Positions 24,391 to 32,856 of a DNA stretch of 64,000 bases are shown here, piece after piece. The notes under the pieces are model-generated. The model worked only from the letters and a program-made list of their open reading frames with translations. It made no database searches and was not told where the DNA came from. Position 1 is the first letter of the stretch; every line of letters starts with the position of its first letter. Made by a program: the position numbers and the translations under genes. Origin of the DNA: Streptomyces sp. S.PB5 (GTDB taxonomy: Bacteria > Actinomycetota > Actinomycetes > Streptomycetales > Streptomycetaceae); contig NZ_JAQMWP010000001.1 in assembly GCF_030403745.1 (NCBI RefSeq), positions 806,001 to 870,000 of the forward strand. Reading direction: 5' to 3'.

Positions 24391-25295
24391 GCCCCGGCCC
24401 AGGCCGCCGCGATCCGTCCCGCCAGTCGTACGTTGCCCCGTACCGCCGCCAGGTTGGCGCTCAGGGACGCCCCGTCGGTGTGCTGGACGAGGAAGGACAG
24501 GAGGAACGGCGTGACGCCCTGGCCGGTGACGCCCGCGTCCTCGGCGGCGCGCAGGGCGTCGGCGAGCACGCGCGCGTGGAGGTCCGGGTCCAGCTGCTCG
24601 GCCTCGGGCACCGGGTTGGCGACGATCAGGGCCGATTCGGGGCCGTTCACCGCGTCCTGAGCCCGCATCACCTCCGCCACCTGCCGCGGGGAGTCGAGCG
24701 TCCAGTCCACCGGATGCCCCGAGTCCGACAGGTAGAAGCCGGGGAAGCGGTCCGTGCCGTACCCGGCGACCGCGACGCCCAGCGTCTCCAGCCGCTGCAG
24801 GGTCGCCGGCACGTCGAGGATCGACTTCACGCCCGCGCAGACCACGGTGATCCGTGTCCGGGCGAGCAGCCCCAGGTCGGCCGACTCGTCCTGCGTCACC
24901 GTCCACTCCCGGTGCACCCCGCCGAGCCCGCCGGTGGCGAACACCCGTACGCCCGCCAGCGCCGCCAGCTGTGCGGTGGCCGACACCGTGGTCGCCCCGC
25001 TCACCCCGGCGGCCACCGCGAGCGGCAGATCACGGTGACCCAGCTTGCGGATCCCCTCCTCGTTGGCGACCCGCTCCAACTGCTCCTTGTCCAGGCCGAC
25101 ATGAGGACGCCCGTCCAGCACCGCGATGGTCGCTGGCACGGCGCCCTCCTGCCGTACGACGTCCTCCAGCTCCAGCGCCACCTGCAGGTTCCGCGGCCGC
25201 GGCAACCCATGCGCGATGATCGTGGACTCCAAGGCCACCACGGGTTGACGCGCGTCAACCGCCTCGCGCACTTCCTCCGACAACACCAGCACCAC
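24387..25295 (-). CDS. psuG: Pseudouridine-5'-phosphate glycosidase
   Basis: The 302-residue protein matches PsuG along its length: PVVALESTIIAHGLPRPRNL, GVSGATTVSATAQLAALAGV, FATGGLGGVHR, VVCAGVKSILDVPATLQRLE and YGTDRFPGFYLSDSG. It converts pseudouridine 5'-phosphate to uracil plus ribose 5-phosphate (or the reverse) in the cytosol. GTG 25295 is chosen because AGGAGG lies seven bases upstream, giving a length close to the E. coli enzyme; the upstream ATG 25328 lacks a site. The kinase gene follows with a 4-base overlap. Confidence 0.92.
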   Translation of the reverse strand: MVLVLSEEVREAVDARQPVVALESTIIAHGLPRPRNLQVALELEDVVRQEGAVPATIAVLDGRPHVGLDKEQLERVANEEGIRKLGHRDLPLAVAAGVSGATTVSATAQLAALAGVRVFATGGLGGVHREWTVTQDESADLGLLARTRITVVCAGVKSILDVPATLQRLETLGVAVAGYGTDRFPGFYLSDSGHPVDWTLDSPRQVAEVMRAQDAVNGPESALIVANPVPEAEQLDPDLHARVLADALRAAEDAGVTGQGVTPFLLSFLVQHTDGASLSANLAAVRGNVRLAGRIAAAWAGA

Positions 25296-25394
25296 GCGCC
25301 TGCCTCCTGTCGATCGGTCCTCCCTCATCTCTGGCGGGCGGCGCCCCCGGCCAAACCCTTGCGGGCTGTGGGCGACACCACCAGCCTGGGGAAC

Positions 25395-25823
25395 ATGACG
25401 GACAACACGACACGTCTCGACCATGTCGTCCTCTGGGTACAGGACCCGGTGGCGTCGGCCGACTTCTACGAGAAGGCGGTCGGCATGGAACCCCTGAGGA
25501 TCACCGACTTCGCCGCAGGCGCGGTGCCCTTCCCCTCCGTACGGCTCAACGACGAGACCGTCTTCGATCTCATGCCGCTCACCATGGTGGAACGCATGAA
25601 GATGGTCCCCGGCGCCGCCGACAGCGCGGGCCACCCGGTCAACCACATCTGCCTGGCCCTGCCCGGCGACGACTTCCAGGCACTCCGCGTCCGTCTGGAG
25701 GAACGCTCGGTCCCCGTCTCGGACTTCTCCTACGACTCCTTCGGGGCCCGCGGAATGGCCCGCCGCAGCTTCTACTTCCGCGACCCCGACGGGAACGTCT
25801 TCGAGGCCCGCCACTACGACTAG
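25395..25823 (+). CDS. VOC (glyoxalase/dioxygenase-fold) protein
   Basis: The 142-residue protein has the vicinal-oxygen-chelate fold pattern: DHVVLWVQDPVASADFYEKAVGM at the start with a metal-ligand-type His, NHICLALPGDDF in the middle, and FYFRDPDGNVFEARHY with a Glu at the end. The substrate is not deducible. It is divergent from psuG with about 100 bases between the starts. It ends 17 bases before a perfect palindrome shared with the formaldehyde dehydrogenase gene. Confidence 0.85.
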   Translation: MTDNTTRLDHVVLWVQDPVASADFYEKAVGMEPLRITDFAAGAVPFPSVRLNDETVFDLMPLTMVERMKMVPGAADSAGHPVNHICLALPGDDFQALRVRLEERSVPVSDFSYDSFGARGMARRSFYFRDPDGNVFEARHYD

Positions 25824-25840
25824 CGCGGCTCGGGCACGGT

Positions 25841-25868
25841 GAGAGGGCCACGCGCGCGTGGCCCTCTC
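25841..25868. terminator. 28-bp perfect palindrome between converging genes
   Basis: The half GAGAGGGCCACGCG is followed directly by its exact complement, so the structure has no loop in DNA and would form a hairpin in RNA. It lies between the VOC gene and the formaldehyde dehydrogenase stop, a natural place for a bidirectional terminator. Its centre is the recurrent 12-mer CACGCGCGCGTG. Confidence 0.7.
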
Positions 25869-25876
25869 CACGGACG

Positions 25877-27109
25877 TCAGACCGGCCGTACGCCGCTGAG
25901 TGCCCCATGCGGGTCGAGCACGTACTTGCGGCTGGCGCCCTGGTCGAACTCGGCGTAGCCGCGCGGTGCGTCCTCGATGCCGATCACGGTCGCGTTGACC
26001 GCCTTGGCGATGTGCACGCGCTCGTGCAGGATCGCCCGCATCAGACTGTGGTGGTACTTCATCACCGGGCACTGTCCGGTGGTGAAGCGGTGGCTCTTGG
26101 CCCACCCGAGCCCGAGCCGCACCTTCAGCGTCCCGGACTTCGCGTCCTCGTCGATCCCGCCGGGGTCGTCCGTGACGTAGAGGCCGGGAATGCCGAGGGC
26201 GCCGCCCGCGCGCGTGATGCCCATCAGCGAGTTGAGGACCGTCGCGGGTGCCTCAGGGGCGTCCGGGCCGTGGGCCCGGGCCTCGAAGCCGACCGCGTCG
26301 ACCGCGGTGTCCACCTCGGGCTCTCCGAGGATCTGTGCGATCTGCTCGTCCACGCTGCCGCGCGAGACGTCGACGGTCTCACAGCCGAAGCTGCGCGCCT
26401 GGGCGAGCCGCTCGGCGTTGAGGTCGCCGACGATGACGACCGCGGCGCCCAGCAGCTGCGCGGACGCGGCCGCCGCCAGACCCACGGGCCCGGCACCGGC
26501 GATGTACACCGTCGAACCGACGCCCGCGCCCGAGCTCACCACGCCGTGGAAGCCGGTCGGGAAGATGTCCGACAGCATGGTCAGGTCGAGCAGCTTCGCC
26601 CGTGCCTGGTCCCGGTCCGGGAACTTCAGCAGGTTGAAGTCCGCGTACGGCACCATGGCGTACTCGGCCTGGCCGCCGACCCAGCCGCCCATGTCGACAT
26701 ACCCGTAAGCCGCCCCGGGCCGTGCCGGGTTGACGTTCAGACAGATGCCGGTCTTGCGTTCCTTGCAGTTGCGGCATCGCCCGCAGGCGATGTTGAACGG
26801 TACGGAGACGATGTCGCCGACGTCGAGGGTCTCGACGTCCGGTCCCCGTTCGACGACCTCTCCGGTGATCTCGTGTCCGAGGACCAGTCCCTCGGGCGCG
26901 GTCGTCCGCCCGCGCACCATGTGCTGGTCACTGCCGCAGATGTTGGTGGCGAGCACCTTGAGGATCACACCGTGCCGGCACTTGCGGCCGACGTTCTCCG
27001 GTGCGACCCCCGGCCCGTCCTGGAGCTCGAGCGTCGGGAAGTCGATGGTCCTGACCTCCACCGCGCCCGGCTTGAGATACGCGACTGCCCTGTTTCCGGT
27101 TCCGCTCAT
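25877..27109 (-). CDS. Glutathione-independent formaldehyde dehydrogenase-like enzyme
   Basis: The 410-residue zinc alcohol-dehydrogenase-family enzyme resembles the Pseudomonas FdhA type. It has catalytic-zinc NICGSDQHMVRG and GHEITGEVVERG, a structural-zinc cluster CGRCRNCKERKTGIC, and the cofactor site GAGPVGLAAAASAQLLGA. The insertion regions MGGWVGGQAEYAMVPYADFN and VKVRLGLGW-type end (KVRLGLGWAKSHRFTTGQCP) are characteristic of this subgroup. It oxidises formaldehyde to formate with tightly bound NAD. It is monocistronic and converges with the VOC gene. Confidence 0.88.
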   Translation of the reverse strand: MSGTGNRAVAYLKPGAVEVRTIDFPTLELQDGPGVAPENVGRKCRHGVILKVLATNICGSDQHMVRGRTTAPEGLVLGHEITGEVVERGPDVETLDVGDIVSVPFNIACGRCRNCKERKTGICLNVNPARPGAAYGYVDMGGWVGGQAEYAMVPYADFNLLKFPDRDQARAKLLDLTMLSDIFPTGFHGVVSSGAGVGSTVYIAGAGPVGLAAAASAQLLGAAVVIVGDLNAERLAQARSFGCETVDVSRGSVDEQIAQILGEPEVDTAVDAVGFEARAHGPDAPEAPATVLNSLMGITRAGGALGIPGLYVTDDPGGIDEDAKSGTLKVRLGLGWAKSHRFTTGQCPVMKYHHSLMRAILHERVHIAKAVNATVIGIEDAPRGYAEFDQGASRKYVLDPHGALSGVRPV

Positions 27110-27253
27110 GCGTGATCGCCGTCCCTTCGGCTCCGAAGTCTTCGGATGCCAGTGGCTGTGCGCATGGCGGAGTCTGCTACCGCGTCGGCCTTCCGGCCAG
27201 CCGTCGCGCGCGGACCGAATCAGCGGTTTCCCCGGGCCCGGTTCGGCGGCCTC

Positions 27254-27808
27254 TCAGAAGAGCGGCTCGGGCAGTACCCCCTCCAGGGCGAGCAGCTTCC
27301 GCTTGGTCTCCAGGCCGCCCCCGAACCCGCCGATCCCGCCGTCGCTCTCCACGACCCGGTGGCAGGGCACGACCACCGGCAGCGGATTGGCCCCCATCGC
27401 CGCGCCCACCGCCTGGGCCGCGCCGGGCTGGCCGACCCGCCCGGCCAGATCGCCGTAGCCGACGACCGAGCCGTACGGCACCCCGGACGCCAGCTCGCGC
27501 AGCACCTCACGGTTGAAGCCGGAGATCAGCGACCAGTCCAGCGGCAGCTCGAAGTCATGCCGCTCGCCCGCGAAGTACGCCTCGATCTGGCGTATCGCCT
27601 CGCTCAGCAGTGCGGAGCCGGGCGCCTCGACGGGCTCGGTGCCCAGCCGGGACGCCAGCCGCTCCAGGGTCCTGTCGCGCACCGCGTCGGTGGCGTGGAA
27701 GACGACATTGACCAGGCCGTCGCGGGTCGCGGCCAGCAGCAGGGGGCCGATGCCGGTGCCGACGACGGCCCACACGACCTGCTGCTCGTACTGCCCATGG
27801 CTGTCCAT
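27254..27808 (-). CDS. ogt: Methylated-DNA--protein-cysteine methyltransferase
   Basis: The 184-residue repair protein has the active-site motif VVVPCHRVVESDGGIGGFGGGLETKRKLL, where the Cys of PCHRV accepts the alkyl group from O6-alkylguanine irreversibly. The DNA-binding helix region SVVGYGDLAGRVGQPGAAQAVG is present. ATG 27808 lies exactly seven bases after the -10 box TACGGT of a damage-type promoter (27816-27838), so the message is probably leaderless. The earlier in-frame start would lie inside that promoter. Confidence 0.92.
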   Translation of the reverse strand: MDSHGQYEQQVVWAVVGTGIGPLLLAATRDGLVNVVFHATDAVRDRTLERLASRLGTEPVEAPGSALLSEAIRQIEAYFAGERHDFELPLDWSLISGFNREVLRELASGVPYGSVVGYGDLAGRVGQPGAAQAVGAAMGANPLPVVVPCHRVVESDGGIGGFGGGLETKRKLLALEGVLPEPLF

Positions 27809-27815
27809 GCCGCCC

Positions 27816-27838
27816 ACCGTACGACCCGCCACTGACAA
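27816..27838 (-). promoter_or_regulatory. RecA-independent (PafBC-type) damage promoter of ogt
   Basis: On the minus strand TTGTCAGTG (27838-27830), eight bases, then TACGGT (27821-27816) match the TTGTCRGTG-N8-TAnnnT consensus at every specified position. Seven bases separate the -10 box from ATG 27808. Apart from one base in the spacer it is the same as the uvrB promoter. Confidence 0.88.
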
Positions 27839-27864
27839 CGCCCCGCCGGACGGACCTCAGGCCG

Positions 27865-28737
27865 TCACGACCCGCCCACCGCGTCCCGCACCACGTCCGG
27901 CTTGTTCGTGATGATGCCGTCGACCCCGTACCGGACGACCCGTCGGGCGGCCGTGGCGTCGTTCACGGTCCAGGTGAAGACCTCCAGCGGCTTGCCGTGC
28001 GCGCCCGTGAAGGCGTGGACGGCGGAGACATAGCCGGTGGAGATCGTGCTGTGCGAGGGGTTGATCTGGTCGGTGAAGCCCGCGTAGACGGGCAGGTCCG
28101 CCACGTTCGGAGTGCCGAGGATGCCGGTCTTCACGGCGGGCTTCAGCTGGTGGACGGTCCGCACGCTGTCCGCGCTGAAGCTCTGCACGACCAGTTTCGA
28201 GCCGTGCTGCTGGTCCAGCCACCCCTCGTTGGCGAGGACCTTGAGGGTCTGCTGCTCGATGCCCGGATACAGGGCGGGGTTCTTGATCTCCAGCAGCAGC
28301 TTCTGGTGGTTGCGCTCGACACGGTGCAGATACCGCTCGAGCGTCGGCACGCGCGCGCCCGCGTACGCGGGGCCGAACCAGCTCCCCGCGTCGAGGAGCG
28401 CGATCTCGGCCGCGGTGAAGTCCTTCACCTTCCAGGGGGCCCGGCCGGGGAAGATCTGTTCGACGTCGGTGGTGCGCTGCAGATTGTCGTCGTGGATCAC
28501 GACGAGCCTGCCGTCCTTGGTGCGCTGGACGTCGTTCTCGACCCAGTCGATGCCCAGCGCGGCCGCCCTGTCGACGGCGGCCAGGGTGTTCTCCGGGGCG
28601 TACGCGGAGGCGCCCCGGTGCGCGAGGACCGTCGGCGGCCCGCCGTCCTCGACGGCCCGGACGTCGGAGGCGGGGCACAAGAGGGAGGCGGCCCCCAGGA
28701 GCGCGGTGGTCGTGGCGGCAATTGAGCGCGCGTGCAT
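27865..28737 (-). CDS. Secreted glycerophosphodiester phosphodiesterase
   Basis: The 290-residue protein starts with a signal peptide (basic start, then ATTTALLGAASLLCPASDVRA) and continues with the GDPD fold: LAHRGASAYAPENTLAAVDRA (catalytic His-Arg and ENT), WVENDVQRTKDGRLVVIHDD and LLLEIKNP. The last block FTWTVNDATAARRVVRYGVDGIITNKPD is typical. It hydrolyses glycerophosphodiesters to glycerol 3-phosphate and an alcohol outside the cell. The ribosome site AAGGAG precedes ATG 28737. A 9-bp direct repeat (ACAGCAGAG at 28780 and 28794) lies in its upstream region. Confidence 0.9.
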   Translation of the reverse strand: MHARSIAATTTALLGAASLLCPASDVRAVEDGGPPTVLAHRGASAYAPENTLAAVDRAAALGIDWVENDVQRTKDGRLVVIHDDNLQRTTDVEQIFPGRAPWKVKDFTAAEIALLDAGSWFGPAYAGARVPTLERYLHRVERNHQKLLLEIKNPALYPGIEQQTLKVLANEGWLDQQHGSKLVVQSFSADSVRTVHQLKPAVKTGILGTPNVADLPVYAGFTDQINPSHSTISTGYVSAVHAFTGAHGKPLEVFTWTVNDATAARRVVRYGVDGIITNKPDVVRDAVGGS

Positions 28738-29028
28738 GCGTACTCCTTGCGTCGAGCGATCACGTACAGCTCAACTGTGACAGCAGAGGGTCAACAGCAG
28801 AGGAGTACAGAATGGCCACAGATTGAATGGAGTTGCCCAACTCCGCTCACTGGTGCCGCACAACTGCGGCAAGGGCGTGGCAACGGCGTGTTTCTTTGCC
28901 GGAAAATCGTTCGACCATTCCGGTGGGGGTCATACTCTCTGCCTCACCCCTGACCGCTCGGGCGGTCCTGGGAGCGGGCGTATTTCAGCACATTCCGGGA
29001 CGCAAGAAGGCGGGAAGGACAGCCGCGC

Positions 29029-29898
29029 ATGCAAGGCACGGTCGACGGATTCAGCTACGGACTCGTCACACCGCTGGTGGCTTACCTCATGGCTTGCCTG
29101 GGAGGTGCCCTCGGCCTGCGCTGCACCACCCGGTCCATGCTGGTCTCGAACTCCTGGAGACCCGGCTGGCTCGCCCTCGGCTCCGCGGCGATCGGCTCCG
29201 GAATATGGACCATGCACTTCATCGCGATGATGGGGTTCACGGTCAAGGGCGCACCGATCCGCTACGACGTGCCGACGACATTCGCGAGCCTCGGCGTCGC
29301 CATCGTCATGGTGGGCATCGGGATCTTCATAGTCGGCTACCGGGGCGCGAGCGGAACGGCACTGTTCACCGGCGGCACCATCACCGGCCTGGGCGTTGCC
29401 TCCATGCACTATCTGGGCATGGCCGGAATGCGCCTCAACGGGAATCTGGAGTACAACACCCTCACCGTCGCCGCCTCCGTCGTCATAGCGATGTGCGCCG
29501 CCACCGCCGCCCTCTGGGCGGCCGGCCAGGTCAGAGGCTTCCTGTGGAGCGTGGGCGCCAGCCTTGTCATGGGGCTCGCCGTCAGCGGTATGCACTACAC
29601 CGGCATGGCCGCCCTCAGCGTCCATCTGCACGGCAGCGCCGGAGCCCCCTCCGCGGGCGACTCGCCCGCCGAACTGCTCGCGCCCATGATGGTCGGCCCG
29701 CTGGCCTTCCTGCTGCTCGCCGGCGTCGTGGTGATGTTCGACCCGCTGATGGTCATGGGCAAGCCCGCCTTGAATCCCGTCGAGCACAAGCCCGGCATCC
29801 CGGCCCACCCGGACGCCCCGCACTCCGCCCGCCGCCCCTCGGTCCGCACCCGCCGGGGCGTCGGCCACCGCCGCTCGCGAACCCCGCAGAACCGCTGA
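29029..29898 (+). CDS. MHYT-domain membrane protein
   Basis: The 289-residue protein has seven hydrophobic segments with MHYT-type motifs at segment ends: [24 protein letters not shown] and [16 protein letters not shown] domains are proposed to bind copper and sense a diatomic gas. In many bacteria they are linked to signalling output domains, but here none is attached, only a basic Pro/Arg-rich tail of about 40 residues. It lies just ahead of uvrB, which has its own promoter starting 10 bases after this stop. Confidence 0.88.
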   Translation: MQGTVDGFSYGLVTPLVAYLMACLGGALGLRCTTRSMLVSNSWRPGWLALGSAAIGSGIWTMHFIAMMGFTVKGAPIRYDVPTTFASLGVAIVMVGIGIFIVGYRGASGTALFTGGTITGLGVASMHYLGMAGMRLNGNLEYNTLTVAASVVIAMCAATAALWAAGQVRGFLWSVGASLVMGLAVSGMHYTGMAALSVHLHGSAGAPSAGDSPAELLAPMMVGPLAFLLLAGVVVMFDPLMVMGKPALNPVEHKPGIPAHPDAPHSARRPSVRTRRGVGHRRSRTPQNR

Positions 29899-29908
29899 TC
29901 CGACCGCG

Positions 29909-29931
29909 TTGTCAGTGGGGGGTCGTACGGT
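29909..29931 (+). promoter_or_regulatory. RecA-independent (PafBC-type) damage promoter of uvrB
   Basis: TTGTCAGTG (29909-29917), eight bases, TACGGT (29926-29931) match TTGTCRGTG-N8-TAnnnT at every specified position. The ATG of uvrB at 29939 begins seven bases after the -10 box, which predicts transcription starting at or next to the start codon. Confidence 0.88.
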
Positions 29932-29938
29932 GGACTCC

Positions 29939-32077
29939 ATGCGGCCCGTTTCCCACATCGAACGCACGGTGGCGCCTTTCGAGGTCGTCAGCCCCTACCA
30001 GCCCAGCGGCGACCAGCCGGCGGCCATCGCCGACCTGGCCAAGCGCATCGAGGCCGGTGAGAAGGACGTCGTCCTCCTCGGCGCGACCGGCACCGGCAAG
30101 TCCGCCACCACCGCGTGGATGATCGAGAAGCTCCAGCGCCCCACCCTGGTGATGGCCCCGAACAAGACCCTGGCCGCCCAGCTGGCGAACGAGTTCCGTG
30201 AGCTGCTGCCGAACAATGCGGTCGAATACTTCGTCTCGTACTACGACTACTACCAGCCCGAGGCGTACGTCCCGCAGTCGGACACCTACATCGAGAAGGA
30301 CTCCTCGATCAACGAGGAGGTCGAGCGGCTGCGCCACTCCGCCACCAACTCGCTGCTCACCCGCCGCGACGTCGTCGTGGTCGCCTCGGTCTCCTGCATC
30401 TACGGCCTCGGCACACCCCAGGAGTACGTGGACCGCATGGTCCCCCTGAGGGTCGGCGACGAGATCGACCGCGACCAGCTGCTGCGCCGCTTCGTGGACA
30501 TCCAGTACACGCGCAACGACCTGGCCTTCACCAGGGGCACCTTCCGGGTCCGCGGCGACACCATCGAGATCTTCCCGGTCTACGAGGAGCTCGCCGTCCG
30601 CATCGAGATGTTCGGCGACGAGATCGAGGCCCTGTCCACCCTCCACCCGCTCACCGGCGAGATCATCAGCGACGACCAGCAGCTGTACGTCTTCCCGGCC
30701 TCGCACTATGTCGCTGGCCCCGAGCGCCTGGAGCGGGCCGCCAACGACATCGAGAAGGAGCTGGGCGAGCGCCTCGCCGAGCTGGAGAAGCAGGGCAAGC
30801 TCCTGGAGGCTCAGCGTCTGCGGATGCGAACGACGTACGACCTTGAGATGCTCCGCCAGATCGGCTCCTGCTCCGGCGTCGAGAACTACTCGATGCACTT
30901 CGACGGCCGTGAGCCCGGCTCCCCGCCGAACACCCTGCTCGACTACTTCCCGGACGACTTCCTGCTCGTCATCGACGAGTCGCATGTCACCGTCCCGCAG
31001 ATCGGTGCCATGTACGAGGGCGACGCCTCCCGCAAGCGCACCCTCGTCGACCACGGCTTCCGGCTGCCCTCCGCCCTCGACAACCGTCCCCTGAAGTGGG
31101 AGGAGTTCCAGGAGCGGATCGGACAGACCGTCTATCTGTCCGCGACACCGGGCAACTACGAGCTCTCCCGCGGGGACGGTGTCGTCGAGCAGATCATCCG
31201 CCCGACGGGCCTCATCGACCCGGAGGTCGTGGTCAAGCCCACCGAGGGCCAGATCGACGACCTGGTGCACGAGATCCGCACCCGCACCGAGAAGGACGAG
31301 CGCGTCCTGGTCACCACGCTCACCAAGAAGATGGCCGAGGACCTCACCGACTACTTCCTGGAACTCGGCATCCAGGTCCGCTACCTGCACAGCGACGTCG
31401 ACACCCTGCGCCGCGTCGAACTGCTGCGTGAACTGCGCTCCGGCGAGTTCGACGTCCTGGTCGGCATCAACCTCCTGCGCGAGGGCCTCGACCTGCCCGA
31501 GGTCTCCCTGGTGGCGATCCTCGACGCCGACAAGGAGGGCTTCCTGCGCTCCGGCACCTCCCTGATCCAGACCATCGGCCGCGCGGCGCGCAATGTCTCC
31601 GGCCAGGTCCACATGTACGCCGACAAGATCACCCCGGCGATGGAGCGGGCCATCGACGAGACCAACCGCCGCCGGGAGAAGCAGGTCGCGTACAACACGG
31701 CGCACGGCATCGACCCCCAGCCGCTCCGCAAGAAGATCAATGACATCGTGGCGCAGATCGCCCGCGAGGACATCGACACCGAGCAGCTGCTGGGCTCCGG
31801 CTACCGCAAGCAGACGGACGGCAAGGGCGCGAAGGCCCCCGTGCCCGCCCTCGGCGGCAAGGCGGCCAAGAGCGCCAAGGGAGCCAAGGGCAAGGCCGCG
31901 GAGGCCGTGCCCAGCGACCGGCCCGCGGCCGAGCTCGCCCAGCAGATCGAAGAGATGACCGAGCGCATGCGCGCCGCCGCCGCGGACCTCCAGTTCGAGA
32001 TCGCGGCCCGGCTGCGCGACGAGGTCTCCGAGATGAAGAAGGAACTGCGCCAGATGAGGGAGGCAGGCCTGGCCTGA
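29939..32077 (+). CDS. uvrB: UvrABC excision nuclease subunit B
   Basis: UvrB is the damage-verifying helicase-like subunit of nucleotide excision repair. The 712-residue product has Walker [16 protein letters not shown], the beta-hairpin region [21 protein letters not shown], a DEAD-like [14 protein letters not shown], helicase motifs ALLSATPG-like ([12 protein letters not shown]) and QTIGRAARN, and a C-terminal UVR motif ([15 protein letters not shown]). Between the helicase core and the UVR motif lies an Ala/Lys-rich linker (about residues 626-665). The start at ATG 29939 is favoured over 29909, which lies within the promoter. The mRNA is probably leaderless and damage-induced. Confidence 0.97.
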   Translation: MRPVSHIERTVAPFEVVSPYQPSGDQPAAIADLAKRIEAGEKDVVLLGATGTGKSATTAWMIEKLQRPTLVMAPNKTLAAQLANEFRELLPNNAVEYFVSYYDYYQPEAYVPQSDTYIEKDSSINEEVERLRHSATNSLLTRRDVVVVASVSCIYGLGTPQEYVDRMVPLRVGDEIDRDQLLRRFVDIQYTRNDLAFTRGTFRVRGDTIEIFPVYEELAVRIEMFGDEIEALSTLHPLTGEIISDDQQLYVFPASHYVAGPERLERAANDIEKELGERLAELEKQGKLLEAQRLRMRTTYDLEMLRQIGSCSGVENYSMHFDGREPGSPPNTLLDYFPDDFLLVIDESHVTVPQIGAMYEGDASRKRTLVDHGFRLPSALDNRPLKWEEFQERIGQTVYLSATPGNYELSRGDGVVEQIIRPTGLIDPEVVVKPTEGQIDDLVHEIRTRTEKDERVLVTTLTKKMAEDLTDYFLELGIQVRYLHSDVDTLRRVELLRELRSGEFDVLVGINLLREGLDLPEVSLVAILDADKEGFLRSGTSLIQTIGRAARNVSGQVHMYADKITPAMERAIDETNRRREKQVAYNTAHGIDPQPLRKKINDIVAQIAREDIDTEQLLGSGYRKQTDGKGAKAPVPALGGKAAKSAKGAKGKAAEAVPSDRPAAELAQQIEEMTERMRAAAADLQFEIAARLRDEVSEMKKELRQMREAGLA

Positions 32078-32148
32078 CCGGCCCGCGAGCCCGATGCGAC
32101 TGCGCTGTGTTGCAAGACCGACACAAAGTGCGGACCTGGGTAGCGGCA

Positions 32149-32171
32149 CTGTCAGTGCCCCTGCGTAGGGT
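32149..32171 (+). promoter_or_regulatory. Damage-type (PafBC) promoter ahead of terD
   Basis: CTGTCAGTG (32149-32157), eight bases, TAGGGT (32166-32171) match TTGTCRGTG-N8-TAnnnT except for the first base. Transcription would start near 32178, leaving about 50 bases of leader before GTG 32229. It stands in intergenic sequence after uvrB, with spacing identical to the other four copies in the window. Confidence 0.8.
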
Positions 32172-32228
32172 TCTGGTCAACCGCGGATTCCGCGGTAACA
32201 GGGGACAGTTCGAGAGGGGAATCAGCGC

Positions 32229-32807
32229 GTGACCGTCAACATGACCAAGGGTCAGGCCATCAGTCTGCAGAAGAACGACGGCGGCAGCCTGACTTCGGTG
32301 CGCATGGGTCTCGGCTGGCAGGCGGCTCCCCGTCGCGGCCTGTTCGGCTCGCGTACCCGGGAGATCGACCTCGACGCCTCCGCAGTGCTGTTCGCGGACA
32401 AGCAGCCGGTCGACGTCGTCTTCTTCCGTCACCTGGTGAGCGACGACGGCTCGGTGCGCCACACCGGCGACAACCTCGTCGGCGGTGTCGGTCAGGGCGG
32501 CGACGACGAGGCGATCCTCGTCGACCTGGCACGCATCCCGGTCCACATCGACCAGATCGTCTTCACCGTGAACTCCTTCACGGGCCAGACCTTCCAGGAG
32601 GTGCAGAACGCGTTCTGCCGTCTGGTCGACGAGACCAACGGCCAGGAGCTGGCCCGCTACACGCTCGCGGGCGGCGGCGCCTACACGGCCCAGATCATGG
32701 CGAAGGTGCACCGCAACGGCCCGGGCTGGACGATGACGGCCCTCGGCACCCCGGCCAACGGCCGGACCTTCCAGGACCTGATGCCGGCGATCCTGCCGCA
32801 CCTGTAG
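32229..32807 (+). CDS. terD: TerD-family stress protein
   Basis: The 192-residue protein is a TerD/TerZ-type calcium-binding stress protein. It has KGQAISLQKNDGGSL at the start, DLDASAVLF, the Ca2+-site region HTGDNLVGGVGQGGDDEAIL with GDDE, and VFTVNSFTGQTFQEVQNAFCRLVD. TerD proteins are linked to tellurite, phage and oxidative-stress resistance as part of membrane-associated stress complexes. The start is GTG 32229, supported by GAGAGGGG upstream. It is followed 49 bases later by the TerD/FtsK-like gene, probably in one operon under a damage-type promoter. Confidence 0.93.
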   Translation: MTVNMTKGQAISLQKNDGGSLTSVRMGLGWQAAPRRGLFGSRTREIDLDASAVLFADKQPVDVVFFRHLVSDDGSVRHTGDNLVGGVGQGGDDEAILVDLARIPVHIDQIVFTVNSFTGQTFQEVQNAFCRLVDETNGQELARYTLAGGGAYTAQIMAKVHRNGPGWTMTALGTPANGRTFQDLMPAILPHL

Positions 32808-32856
32808 GCGGCGGCGCGGCACCGGACACCGAACAGCGACACAGGGGGACGAAGGC

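Noticed and set aside
29909..29938. Longer UvrB and Ogt N-termini starting within the promoters
   Set aside because: Those codons (reading [13 protein letters not shown] in both genes) come from the shared promoter sequence and not from conserved protein.
29912..32149. 745-codon frame opposite uvrB
   Set aside because: It is antisense to UvrB and includes the promoters on both sides; no family features.
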